Source of the DNA: Calycina herbarum
Taxonomy: Eukaryota; Ascomycota; Leotiomycetes; Helotiales; Pezizellaceae
Assembly: GCA_001414485.1 (NCBI GenBank)
Contig: LLEY01000025.1
Span: forward strand, 434,001 to 498,000
Direction of reading: 5' to 3'
Length of the DNA: 64,000 nt
Of the stretch, positions 46,049 to 57,899 are shown piece after piece (within the stretch, counting starts at the first letter, position 1; each line of letters starts with the position of its first letter). The notes beneath the pieces are model-generated. The model was not told where the DNA came from. It worked only from the letters and a program-made list of their open reading frames with translations, and ran no database searches. A program made the position numbers and the translations under genes.

Positions 46049-48313
46049 ATGGCCTTTGACAACGTGGTGGAGAAACCAGTTGGCCGGAGAAATCCACAAC
46101 GCCGACGAGGTTACGTTAAATTGGAGATATCCATGATGGAACGAAAAGAAAAGTCAGAGAAAATCGGATGTCGAACCCATATCCAATCTTATACTCAAGA
46201 TAGTGATTCTATACAATTACTAGCATTGCAAAACTCCAGCCTGCAATTCTTAGGAAATCCGGAGCATGACGAGACCTCCGGCCCCCATATCCTGGAAAGG
46301 TCGAAAAACGAATGGTATCTACATCTTTCAGTCGATGTGGTTTTCCTGATTCTTCCACTACCATTTCTGGCCATCGCTTTCATTGTAACCAGCATTGACG
46401 AGAAGCCAATCGGAGATGGCACTGCATACAAACGGCTTGTGCAAGTCATCAATGTGGTGAGTGTTCCTTCGATGTTCTCAATTCTGTTACGAGTAATAAC
46501 AATTCGAGTGTAGGCCGTCACGTTGTTCCCGTATTGTTTCGCCGCAGTATTCAGTCGGGCAGCCATGAAATGTGCCTCCTGGAAGCTCGAAAATGGAGCT
46601 TCAATAGGAATGCTAGAACAACTCAACGCCAGCCGAAGCCTGCTTGGGACCATGACTGCTTTTGCTCAAATACGAAGTTTCAACGTTATCAGCATCGGAC
46701 TTGTTTTTCTTTGGTGTTTGTCGCCACTCGGTGGACAAGCGCTTCTCCATATTTTGACGATGACCGAAAAATCAACCCAAAAAACCACCTATGTTAGCTA
46801 TATTAATACTCGAGGCGATCGCTCACCAGGGACCGCTGATGGATGGTCCTCCCAGTTCAATGCCCTTTATGGTGCTTCACTGCTTGCTCCCACAACTGTG
46901 AAGCAAAGTGCAGTCGACAGTTGGGGGAACGTCAAAATTCCGTATCAATCGCGTATTCCTGGGCCATCGGATAGTGATGGATGGAGGATGGTAGATCAAA
47001 ACAAGACTGGTATTTTGGATTACTCTTCTTTGTTTGGGGTGCCTGTAGACGGGTTTTTTACCGAGGGAAACACAACTTTCCGTCTCGAGTCGACGTACAT
47101 GGAGCTGGATTGTCATAACATGAATACCAGTATGAAGGTTAGAAACAATAACCAGAGGCCGGGATGGCCTGACGAACTCGATTCAGAGTTCTTGCTCTCT
47201 ACAGGAGGTCCTTACATCACTTGGAGAAACCGCTCAAAAGACGACCCCTGGGTTATTGGCTACAGAGGTTTTGATGCCTCGAGATTGATGAACAGCAGTC
47301 AAAAATTTGGAGGGTCACAGGCTTATCTTGACTTTTTACCGACAAATCTACCTGAAAATGGATTCGAGAGGGGTACCCTTCTATTTCAGGATTGGACTGG
47401 AGTGGCCAATGTGACAAATATCTTCTGCAGCCCAACTCAAGCTTATGTTGAGTCAGAGATCAAACATACGCAACATGGAATTTCTCAAGAGTTTTCTGTG
47501 ATTCGCCAACGCTATTCGAAACTTCCCCACAGCCCAACAAATATATCCATGCTTGCTCTGCCGAGTATATGGAGAGCAATTGGCAACCTTCTTCCAAATA
47601 CCACCCGTGCCTCTGTTCTTCAATCCCAGTCAATCCAGCTCACAAACAATTATCTCTTCAATCAGGATGCAGCATATGTACAGTCCGCAACTGTCGCATG
47701 GGCCAACCAGGAAGAGAGCCCTTTTCTGCGCCTGTCAATGGATGCTTTCGGTCGAGGACTCTCGCAGCTATTGAATTCATGTACATATTCAACGATGTAT
47801 GACGAGAGCAAATACCTTACGGGGGTGAGTTTGGGTTTCGATTCAACATCAAAGGGGTTAGTACTTTTCCATCCTTCATGGACCCCACCTAGCAACCCCA
47901 GTGAGATGACAGAAATGATCCGGAATGCCACAACAGTATTTACTGTCGTCGGAAACAGCACGATTCCCTGGAAAGCGTATAAGAGCTCAATACCATGGGT
48001 GACTCTTCTATCTCTAGCTTCATATATGATGTTTATGGCCGCAATCGCAGGGGTTGTATATGGACGACGAACGATCACACCAGATTATCTGGGTTATGTT
48101 TCGTCTTTAATTCAAGAAAGTCGCTTTGCGGGTGGATTAGAAGGAGGGGTACATTTGAATGGACTGGAGAGGTCAATGTTAATGAAAGATCGTGTTATCA
48201 AGTATGGTGACATTGATCTTGGACAGGGGGAAATAGGTGTCTTGGCTGTTACAGATAGGCAGAATGTGCAGCACGTCACAAGAGGAAAGTTGTACATTGC
48301 TTTCCCGAAGTAA
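46049..48313 (+). CDS. Large fungal multi-pass membrane protein of unknown function
   Basis: Exons 46049-46456 and 46514-48313 (57-bp intron, GTGAGT..TAG, phase 0) give 735 aa. I see four membrane segments: VDVVFLILPLPFLAIAFIV, VTLFPYCFAAVFSRAAM, VISIGLVFLWCLSPLGG and, near the C-terminus, WVTLLSLASYMMFMAAIAGV. Between the third and fourth is a loop of about 400 residues with many N-x-S/T sites (NMNTS, NRS, NVT, NTT), hence probably extracytosolic and glycosylated. The plan matches a fungal family seen in many moulds as hypothetical proteins; I know no function. The start could also be the MMERK methionine near 46132. Confidence 0.72.
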
Positions 48314-48319
48314 TGTATG

Positions 48320-48998
48320 ATCTATTTTGAAGGGACAGCTGGGGGTTGCATTTGAAATAGCATATACCCACCTCTCGTGATTTATAGCTCAGAATTGCAA
48401 CAACATACTGTTTGTTTTATCTTTAAGCATTTGATAGCACTGATGCAACATAAGTTTTCATGAGTGGTGTTAGAATAGTATGTCGCCACAACGGTGCTCA
48501 GATGCGTGAGATTTTAGAAGAGGATTATGGCAGTCAAGACTCTTGCATATATTGAAACAAGCCTGCTAAATCCGTTGCATTTCCATCTGTAAGATTGAAT
48601 TGGAGATCCAAAACTCGCCTAGTTTTGTAAAGGGCGGAATGATTAAGCGCGGAAGTATGTTAGATTCATAATTCCTTATGGAAACTTACAACTAAGCCTA
48701 TTTTAAAGTTTGCCAAGGTTTCACTACTTCAATTGAACTACCATTGACGTTTTTTTTTAGCATGTTGGTGTCTCATTCAATATTCCGAATTCGCGTATGG
48801 GGTGGTATTGCATCCCGCGGGCCACGTATTTTACCGCTGGTGGCTGACTTCCATTGATCCTTCGGCTCAGCTCGAAACCTCATAACAGCAGCGAAAATAA
48901 TTATCAAGTTAAAATCCCAAGTACATTATAGTTTATTCGTGCTTCTCGTGCAAAAACGATATTTTCATGAAAGTATACCCCATTTGATCTCCCAAGCG
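48320..48998. other. Intergenic region, 0.7 kb
   Basis: No gene or repeat recognised between two plus-strand genes. Confidence 0.4.
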
Positions 48999-50270
48999 AT
49001 GTCATTTTCTCAAGCCCTCCAACCAAGCGTCAACTATCGAAAATGGGACGCCTTCAAAGCTCTAGGAATTGGGAAGCGGGGTTATTCTACCTTGCAGGGT
49101 GTTTGCACAAATAAACTCGGCAATCGGTGCGGCTGGGTGATTGAGGGCGAACCGTATGAACGATTCCGCGCGAAGCTGGAGCAGATGGAAGCAGAACACC
49201 CAAACAGAGCACAGGAATTTCTTCCATTATTAGCAGAATTTGCTGTCTGTCCTCATCATACGCGCTAGGCTCAGAATATCAGGTCAGATTGGGAGACTCT
49301 GCTGGGGATAACCACTGATGAGTATGAGAGTTTGGAAACACAGCTGGAAAAAGAGAAGGAAGAGAAAGAAGCGGCAGCGGCGAAATTGAAAGACTTGGAA
49401 CTCAGGCTCAAGAACGCACCTCAATCTAGTGGTTTAAATGCTCCAGCTATGCCCGTTTTTCAATTTGGCGCTGAAACACGAGGGGGTCCCCAGGAGAATT
49501 CGACGGACAAGCGAATGGAAAGTTTGAAACAAGATTTGAAGCTCGCCGAAGAAGAAAAACAAACTCTCATCAAACAAAAAGACACTCTTATCCAAGAGAA
49601 AGCCGACGCTGCCAACATGAGTCAGTCAATTCTCGTGACAAACGCCAAATCTTTGGAAAATGAGCGCAAAGACATGGAGAAAGAGCGAAACGAATTCGAA
49701 AATACCCTCAAAGCTTTCAAGGAAGAATGCAAAAGCCTGAAGAGCGAGAAGCATAGGGCTTTAGAAGAAGCAGTTTCGTTGAGGTCGAAAAGAGAAGAGG
49801 ACCTGGAAACACTTCGGAAAGAAATGAACTCGAAGCTCTTCCTCGAAGAGAAAAATATGGTCAAGCTTCAGAAAAAGCTGGATGACTTAGAGAAACGTCT
49901 CAGCAAGAGCGAAGAACAGGTTTCTTCACTTCAGGCTCAATTAGACAGGGCTGAAAAAGTGCGCAAAGGATTCGTACAAGAAATCGATGAATTTCAGAAA
50001 GAAGTGCAATCACAAAAAGATCGAATTTCAAGCCAAGAGAAGCAAGTTACGAAACTTCAGGCGGAGCTCGTGAGGCATCAGAAAATGCTTCGTCAAACTC
50101 CAACAGTCTCCAAAAATACAAAATCCAACAAACCATCACACTCCAAAACCGCGGACACTTTTCGAAAACCACCAGAAGTCAACAATGGGGAGAGCAAGGA
50201 AAAGCAGGACAGGAATGGTTTCTGGGCAAGTCTATTTGATAGGGCTCAGTTGGGAAAGAAGGGCAAGTAG
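48999..50270 (+). pseudogene. Coiled-coil protein gene interrupted by an in-frame TAG
   Basis: The frame opens at the ATG at 48999 (MSFSQALQPSVNYRKW), reads a small cysteine-containing domain (YSTLQGVCTNKLGNRCGWVI..AVCPHH), then meets TAG at 49266-49268. The same frame continues open for 334 codons: AQNIRSDWETLL, a long coiled coil rich in K/E/L (about 49320-50080) and a basic tail to the stop at 50270. The part after TAG has no early ATG, so it is unlikely to be an independent gene, and no GT..AG pair of usable length spans the stop. The N-terminal pattern (C.N...RCGW) resembles fungal proteins whose C-hand domain precedes long coiled coils. A nonsense mutation or base error is most likely; readthrough is less so. 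Confidence 0.62.
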
Positions 50271-50717
50271 CCGCTTGGTGTCACACCCGGGGGGGGGGGA
50301 AGGAAGTAGGAAGCTCCAATATTTTGCAGGCGTTGCAGTTGGAGTTTTTGATAATTGTTGTGCTGATGTCTTGGTGGAACGTTGCATACAATTCCCCACT
50401 TTTCATGCGTTGCTGGCTTATTTGAGGCGTATCCCTACAATAGCTAGATATTCTTTCGACTTCGCTTTCAAGTAATTTGACTAAAACTTACTTGGAATAT
50501 ATGTTAGGTTTCCATATTCCACTTTGAACCCCAATTTTTCCCCAATTGCTATTCTATATTTGAATTGACAAGGATATAGAAAAACGAACAACCCGAATCA
50601 CTTTGTCTTGAAATCAAACGCCCACCATAACCATATCAGATATCAACCCAACATTTTACCACGTCACGCTTCTATATACACCTCATAGTTGTAATAATTG
50701 TAGTTCTCGCGTTTGAT

Positions 50718-51306
50718 TTAAGTACTGGTGGAAGGTGCCATGTTCTTCAACGTGACGGGGATGCTGCTGTCTTGAGTTGTTCCAGCCGAGTTCCACATCA
50801 AGGTCCAGGCACCGTCAGTTCCTGTTTCCTTAGCCCAGAAGGTAGCCTCGAGAGCGTTTCCGGACTCCAAAACCACTTGACCTCCAAACATGGAGAAGCC
50901 AGTTGTGGTCGCATTGACAGTAGTAGTCTCACCAGATCCTATGAATCCGGCTTGTTCGTATTTGGTGGCACCGTCAACAATGTAAAAGCTTCCTACACTG
51001 GTACTGTTGGATGAAGAAGCAGTCCATTCTGTGCCTGCTGACTTGCTGATGTTCCAGGAAAGGGATGAGAACGTGGTATTGTCGTTTGAAATATATGCGA
51101 GGCCTGGGAAAGAGAATAAGTTAGCTATAAAGTGTACTGCTATACCTGGAGGGAGACCTACCACTGCTATACACAATTGGGATCCCGGAGATGTTCGTTC
51201 CGTAGGCGTACAACGTGGTGTCGGTGAGTGCTCTCTTTTGCTGAGGGACAGCAGAGCAAAGGGATGCAACCAATGGCAAGGCGGAGATGATGTTGGTGAA
51301 AAGCAT
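50718..51306 (-). CDS. Secreted protein of unknown function, 176 aa
   Basis: Exons 51306-51162 and 51103-50718 (58-bp intron, GTAGGT..CCAG, with a GCTAAC branch site). The signal peptide (MLFTNIISALPLVASLCSA) is followed by a possible Lys-Arg processing site (QQKR), then a beta-rich chain: TTLYAYGTNISGIPIVYSSG, joining across the intron to LAYISN. It contains many Ser/Thr and N-x-T sites and no mature cysteine pair. I recall similar small secreted proteins across ascomycetes, unnamed. The single long frame to 51377 would read through the intron and lose the signal peptide. Confidence 0.76.
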
Positions 51307-51762
51307 TTTGAAAAAGGATGACGTAGTTTGAAGGAGATGAAAGTGCTAGAAAGTAGCTGTGGCAAGGAGATTGACAAGAGGAAAGGTGGGTGAGGGAGAG
51401 AAATCCTACCGCTACAGGAGGTATCGGCCTATGTATACGACTTCAAAGACACTTCGCTGATGAGGTTCACTATATCAGTATCCCTAATTCAGGAGTGACG
51501 TTTATTGTTGCGTTGATCCCTGTTAGGAGACGCGTGGTGTTGAATCCGGGTAGCGGCAGCCTTACACAAATTGAAGTTTAGACGAAGATGGACGCTGGGA
51601 TCATGGGATGTAAAAATAAATAGCTGCGGGAGTCAAAGATCAAACGCCGCTGGGAAAACACACGAGACCGTAAAGACCTAGGAAAAGGAGATACCAACCA
51701 CCTCCGGGTGATCGCAATTCGCGAAGTGATGAAAGAAACTTTAAGCGAAAAACGAAGCACGT

Positions 51763-51856
51763 ACTATCCCCCCCCCCTAATTACATTGTATGCGCACGGT
51801 CGTTTTAGTATGGCAAGTGTCTGTGCACCGTACAATGTAATTAGGGGGGGATAGTA
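51763..51856. repeat. Near-perfect inverted repeat (hairpin/mini-MITE)
   Basis: The left arm (from TACTATCCCCC through CTAATTACATTGTA to GCGCAC near 51797) is mirrored by the right arm (GTGCAC near 51823 through TACAATGTAATTAGGG to GATAGTA), with a loop of about 25 nt. The C-run differs in length between arms. A third, diverged arm-like stretch (CTACAGACAATTAAGGGGGC) follows near 51918-51938. It lies in a gene-free stretch and looks like a tiny palindromic transposable element. Confidence 0.8.
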
Positions 51857-51859
51857 AGT

Positions 51860-52745
51860 ACTCTCCCCTCTGGTATTGTCGGTCAGGTGGTAGTTTGGCA
51901 GTGAAATGTCTGTGCGGTCTACAGACAATTAAGGGGGCATAGACCATCAAATGGCCCCGAAGTTATGCCGCCCCTGATTTTGTAAAATATTTGATGCGAA
52001 TTGTCAGTGAATCAACCCATGATACCCCGACAATCCCTTCTCAAATAGATCGACTTCTTAGGCGTAAATGACTACGGAGGCTTTTTTACCTTTATTAGTG
52101 TTTCTCCAAAAGATTCGTTGCAAAAAGACCTTTTTTTTGTGAGTTTACATGCCCATCGTCTGGAACTCTCTGAACAAGCTTCTCCGCCTATTTTAAAGAT
52201 CGCCATCAGGGGTTCTCCGACCACGGCTTCTTTTGCAGTTTATCCGGAATATATTGTCCCCATGGTGCCTGTCATCCTGACCGAAGAGAATTGGAGTCGT
52301 CAGCGGAGCCCCCCACGTTGGACATTGAAACAAATTTACAGGGTGGTGCATTATATTCTTTAGTGCGTTTATATCAGTGGGTTAGCTGCGGATGCGGGGT
52401 GTCTTTTTACTTTATTTCGCCGTGGATTGGATGAAATTGGTCACAATTGAAACAAAAAGCTGTCAGTTTTGGGAATGATCGACCTCTAACAAGGAGTCCC
52501 ACTTTTCGTCAGAAATGTCTTGAAGCTTGATGTCTTCGAATGTTGGCAGTAGCGCTGGATGATCACCGTCATTGTTCTACAGCTTATTTTTCGTCAGAGC
52601 TGGATTACGCGGTCTGTACAGGGGAACGACCTCTGGGAATGGCTTCCATGTATCGATTTCGATCGGATGCGTGATGCCTTTCATAATGGGGAACAAGCTA
52701 TACGACTCCGAGTTCCCATATTCTGAAAATTGTCTATCCATTTGA
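51860..52745. other. Gene-free region upstream of the laccase
   Basis: Short frames only (for example 52118-52363 on the plus strand), without recognisable domains. The right end is the laccase promoter. Confidence 0.4.
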
Positions 52746-52752
52746 TATATAA
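52746..52752 (+). promoter_or_regulatory. TATA box of the laccase gene
   Basis: TATATAA about 110 bp upstream of the ATG, followed by a pyrimidine-rich leader (CT-rich from about 52790 to the start), a common layout for strongly expressed fungal genes. Confidence 0.48.
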
Positions 52753-52860
52753 TTCGACTGTCCTTCCAACTCTTCAATCTTCACCCTCCAGTCACTCACT
52801 CACTCATCACCTTCTCCTACTTTCATCTCTTTCCTTCCGTCTTTTTTCCTGCTTTTCAGA

Positions 52861-54994
52861 ATGTTCCTGTCTTCTTTGCTTTGGGCCTCGATTACCATAC
52901 CTACAGCCTTGGCTGCTCCCAATCCTTTCTTGGCCGAGAGGACTATCTCCAAACGCTGCACCAACAGTGCTGAAGATCGATCATGTTGGGGGGATTACGA
53001 TCTCAGCACCAATTATTACGATGTGAGCAGTTGAAATGGATCACCAAAAATACAAAGTTCCTGCTAATGATTAAACCCACTAGATCGTCCCTGATACCGG
53101 AGTTACTCGAGAGTATTGGTTCGATATTCAGAATGGAACGGTAGCTCCAGATGGAATCGAAAGAATTGGTCTCACCGTCAACGGATCTCTCCCAGGTCCA
53201 ACTATTATTGCCGATTGGGGTGATAACGTTAGTAAGTTATTCCTCGTGCAGTCACCAAAGCACCACCTCTCTTAGCTTGCTTTAGAGACTTACATCAATT
53301 AGTTGTTCACGTTTCCAACAGTATGCAGAACAATGGTACGGGCATCCATTTCCACGGAATTAGACAAAATTACACCAACTACATGGAGTATGTATTCTTT
53401 TTTCTCCCTTTACAAACTTCAACACTTAGTAGTCGAGGGGTGTTTCATCCTCTCTCGCTCTTCTCAGCTCTTGGTTCAACAAGAGAAACATATGCTAATT
53501 GCTTCCAGTGGTGTCCCATCCGTTACTCAATGTCCTGTCGCACCCGGAGATTCCTTTACATACGAATGGAGAGCAACTCAATATGGTTCTTCTTGGTATC
53601 ACTCTCACTTCTATGTAAGCAATACCTCTTCTTTCCGCTGCCAAACCATCATACTAACTTGCACATAGGTTCAAAATTGGGATGGAGTTGCTGGCGGAAT
53701 CATTATTAACGGTCCAGCGTCTGCCAACTACGATGAAGATCTTGGAAACTTATTCCTCAACGACTGGAGTCACGAGACTGCTGATGTCCTAGCCTTGGAA
53801 GCATCCGTCTCAGGACCTCCAACTTTGCCCAATTGTCTTATAAATGGGACTAACGTCTACACTGACGACGATGGTACAACCACTGGCTCCCGGTTCACAA
53901 CCAACTTTGTCGCTGGAACACGCTATCGTAAGCAACTTTTCCCTTTGCTCCCCCTTTTTGGCTCCTATTATTAGTGGTCGGAGCAGGTCTTATCCTTACT
54001 CACCGCTCCCAGCTCCTGAGTCAACCAGAGAAACATATCCTAATTTGTTGCAGGTATTCGTTTGGTCAACGGGGCTGCCGATACCCACTTCCGTTTCACT
54101 ATTGACAACCACATAATGGAGGTCATTTCCACCGATTTCGTTCCCATCGTCCCTTATAACACCACTGATTTGAGCATCGGAATGGGTCAGAGATACGATA
54201 TTATCGTTACTGCTTCTGAGACCACTGGTGACTTCTGGATGAGATCGATTCCCCAAGAATCCTGCTCTAACAACGACAACGTGGACAACATTCTTGGGAT
54301 AGTCCGTTACGACAGTACTTCTACCTCAGACCCAACCACCAGTGCCTACACCGATCTCACTGACACATGTGATGATGAGGCCATTGGAACAATCGTACCA
54401 TACTTACCACTTGTCGCTTCTACCGATTTCACTGTCGAAGATGAGGAAGCTGTAACTATCGGTCGTGTAAACAGTGCCGTTCTTTGGTACATGGCTGGAA
54501 TTTCCTTCTTATCCCAATGGGATTACCCAACTGTCTTGGCTGTTGCGGAGGCAAATGACACATGGACGACGGACGAGCATATTGTCGAGCTCCCAAATGC
54601 CAACGAATGGGTTTACTTTGTTATCTCAACTACCTTCGCACAGGCACATCCAATCCATCTCCATGGTCACGACTTTTGGGTTTTGGCACAAGGAACTGGT
54701 ACTTATGACGCCGGCACGGTTACCTTGACCACCACCGACAGTCCTCGAAGAGACGTTGCTATGTTGCCAGCTAACGGATACATGGTCATGGCTCTTTATA
54801 CCGATAACCCAGGTGCTTGGCTCATGCACTGCCACATCGCATGGCACACATCTGAAGGTTTCGCACTCCAGCTCCTCGAGCGTGAGTCCGAGATGGCTGC
54901 TGTCATAGATGTGGATGCTATCAACAGCACCTGTGCCAACTGGGATGCCTACACGGTGTCTGCAAACATTGTTCAAGAAGATTCTGGAGTGTAG
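52861..54994 (+). CDS. Laccase (multicopper oxidase), secreted
   Basis: Exons 52861-53022, 53084-53231, 53303-53387, 53509-53614, 53669-53927 and 54054-54994 give 566 aa. A signal peptide (up to ALAAP) and a dibasic KR site precede three cupredoxin domains. All four copper signatures are intact: [22 protein letters not shown] and HCHIAWH. The C-terminus ends EDSGV, close to the DSGL/I-type end of ascomycete laccases whose tail plugs the solvent channel. It oxidises phenolics with reduction of oxygen to water, outside the cell, in lignin modification, detoxification or pigment formation. Introns 3 and 5 end in the same 64-nt repeated segment also found near 8 kb. Confidence 0.95.
53445..53508 (+). 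repeat. Introner-like element copy B (3' end of laccase intron 3)
   Basis: Ungapped match of 64 nt to copies at 53990-54053 and 7985-8048, containing GAGAAACATATGCTAATTGC. It ends in the acceptor CAG. About 75% identical to copy C by my count. Confidence 0.72.
53990..54053 (+). repeat. Introner-like element copy C (3' end of laccase intron 5)
   Basis: 64 nt aligned without gaps to copy A (about 81% identical) and copy B. It contains GAGTCAACCAGAGAAACATA and the branch-site region CCTAATTTGTTGCAG. Confidence 0.75.
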
Positions 54995-54999
54995 AAGGA

Positions 55000-55744
55000 A
55001 TAAGAGAATTGTAGAGTTGATGTGATGTAGCGATGGAGACTACGAAGATCTACATGGGTTACCTACTCACAAATTAGGTTGTCATAAGCATTGTAGGAGT
55101 TTGCAACTTGTTTTGGTTTGCTTTCGTTATATAGAAAAAGTGTTAAGAATTTTAGCTTTGCTCACAATTGAAGTATAAAAAAGGTTGTTGAGGAAATGTC
55201 GCATACTGGTAGCACTTGCTGTCTCAATAACCCATGAAATTAACTTTCTATGTTTGACTGAAGTTTGAAGTCGGGAGAATAAGTAGAATATTCTGTGCAC
55301 CTAGATCATCATAGTGTCTCACGCATGTTCCTCGGAGAGATTTCCATCATGGGGGTTCAACTAATTTGACACATATCATGTGACTGAGCTCGAGTTTTAT
55401 CCATGTGTTGTGACGAAGATCAAGCTTTTGAATATACCATTAACTTGGATTGATATCCAGTAATACAAAATTCCATTACACATACGTACATCTATATGGA
55501 GTAGGAGTAGGTTGCCACGAGTAACCCCCACCCCTGCTTTTGCACACGCGACTCTAGACAGCTCTCCAATTTCAAACATCGAATTGGATTTACGATTTAT
55601 CTGAACAAGAAACACTTGCACCATAAATAAATTCACTTTCGTAAGGATGACCTGTCGACTTGGAAACAGAATCCTAAGAAGGGGATAGTAGCATATAGTG
55701 CTCCCAGGTCATCCTAGTATCTAAACCCCACCCCCGTGGTGAAC
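55000..55744. other. Convergent intergenic region, 0.75 kb
   Basis: Between the 3' ends of the laccase and the MFS transporter. Nothing recognisable apart from expected terminators. Confidence 0.4.
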
Positions 55745-57891
55745 TCAGTGAGTCAATTTCTCCCCCTGAGTCTTCCTGTGCATCCCACCCAACCAAGACC
55801 GACTAGTAAAAATCCTAATCTTCTTCCCATAAAACCAAAATATCCCAAGCGCCAAATTATTAGCCAACAAGAGCGCGCAAAAGATCCCGGAAATAACAAC
55901 CGCATATCCCCTCTCCAAAATCCAATCCAGAAGCTTCAATCCCATCCCAAAACTGATGGCTTGTTTCCCCAAATTCATAGCAATCAGCATCTCGCTCGTA
56001 TTCGCGTTGTATGAATCAACAGCGTAAGCGAGCGTGAATGAGAAATAGAAGTAGGCTCCCCAATTTACCATGGAGACACCGAACATGTAACCGATCCAAT
56101 GGAGGTCATTTTGTGCTGTGAGACCGTAGACTACGAGGCCTGCGGGGGCAATTATCATTGCGGGGAGGAGGACCGGAAGACGCATTTCGGCTTCGCGGAT
56201 GTGGTTGTTTTTTACGGTTAGGTGCGCGGCGAGACGGTCTGATGTGAATGTGAAGGGGATCGCACAGAAGTATCCTACCGCGTTTGCGACTGCAATGAGA
56301 CCAGTGTTTTCCTGTTGGGAGAGAAATGTTAGAATTGCCATGGAAACTTTGGGGAGGAAGTGAAACTTACTTGTTTCCAGTTGTATGGTGGTGCGACGAT
56401 TTTTAAGGGGAACGTATAGTTGAATGCCAAAGCTCCGAGACCGATATAGATTCCTAAACTTGTTAACTTCTCTGAATATTGTAACGCAACGCAAGGAGAA
56501 CTCACCATATGTAGTAATAACCCAAAACACTGCCGGAACAGTGAAATAGGTGAACGGTCGAACCATGGTCATGAAGAACTCCGCCTCGTGATCAATTCCG
56601 TTGAATGGTTTCAAGGTCTGCAAAAAAGTCTTTCGAACAGGTCGCAGAGGTATGGCTTCTTCCACCTGTGCATCGCCCGCGTCACTTTTTTCACCAAGCT
56701 GAGAAGTTGTTGGGGAAGGGATAGCGGGAGTCAAAGTGACATGGCGTTTGTAGGAAGTTTCTTCAACGAAGAAAAAAGCGAGGACGAAGAGAGCTCCTGC
56801 AAAGGCGGCTTCGACATAGAAAAATAGACGCCAGCTATAACCACCTGCCAGCATATACCCGGCGTATAATGGCCCGGTGGCGCCGAGACAGAGACATACT
56901 GTTCAAGAATCGTCAGTTCGCTTTTATTTCTACGACTGTGCCGTGCAAACTTAGGCAAAGGGAAGGTTGGCTCTTACCAGTGTAGTATGCAATTCTCTTT
57001 CCCCTCTCGTGTAAGAAGAAAATATCGTTCACAAGTTGTACCGGAAGAGCTTCGCACACACCAGAGCCAAGACCATGGAAGACACGAGCAATCATGAGAC
57101 CTTGAAATGAGGTTGCGCGGGAAGCTCCTATTAGACCACCTAGGAACTGGTTGACAAGCAATCGTTAGCTACTGTGGTGTCTAAGAAATAGGAAACAGGT
57201 GGAAACTTACGCATAATAAACTTCCCAACATAACGGGTCGACGACCAATTTTCAAATAGAGTGGGACTAAAAGTAAACTTCCTGCAAGTAACGGATTATG
57301 GTTAGCAGATTGACTGAGTTGGAAGTTGAACCCAAGGATGGAACGCACCAAAACCAAAAGCCAAATTGGGGTAAGATATCAATCCTGAAGCATCTGTTGG
57401 CGTCACACCAAACTCTTCCGAGTAGAGTCCGATGTAAACAGATGGACCAAGAAGAGCTGAGTTTCCGAGGAAAGAGTAAGCGGAACAGATCACCAGAATC
57501 ATGGTCTTCTTGAAATTCGACCACTAGGTTATCGCTCGTCAGTCTTCGCGGAAAGTCCAGGAAAGACACGCGTGCGTACCTGAAGAGGATCATTCGGGTC
57601 ATCAGCAGGAACTGGAAACAGTGCTTGCCCATAAGCTGTATCATCACCCTCTGTCCAAACATTGTGTCGTCAGAATTGATCTCCGGAAGGGTATTGGGGA
57701 TTACGAACCAACAGCAAGTAGATTGACTGTTCCGGGAATATCTTCTTCGTGAGCATGACTGGTTGTGGTATTAGCAATTGAATAGCCCTCTTCGTCTAGT
57801 TTCTGTATTCGTACCTGCGAACTAGATGTCGTCCTCCAAAAGGCTCCTCCACCTTGGCGTGGTGTTGGTGTTCCATTTTCGCTCCTCGTCT
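55745..57891 (-). CDS. MFS transporter (drug:H+ antiporter type); start not resolved
   Basis: Spliced exons read a full 12-helix major facilitator. The N-terminal tail is ENGTPTPRQGG..DEEGYSIAN. The first helix is TMILVICSAYSFLGNSALLG, the A-loop LKIGRRPVMLG, then ARVFHGLGSGVCEALPVQLVND (motif C-like) and WRLFFYVEAAF; a cytosolic loop rich in T/P/E follows, then the C-terminal six helices to LALGIFWFYG. One intron (donor at 57708) has GTTCGT; others are standard. The reading frame at the N-terminus has no ATG: upstream of GENGTP-like sequence the codon is AGG, and the only nearby ATG (57876) is in another frame and soon stops. Role probably export of small molecules at the plasma membrane, next to oxidases. 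Confidence 0.86.
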
Positions 57892-57899
57892 CTGTATGG

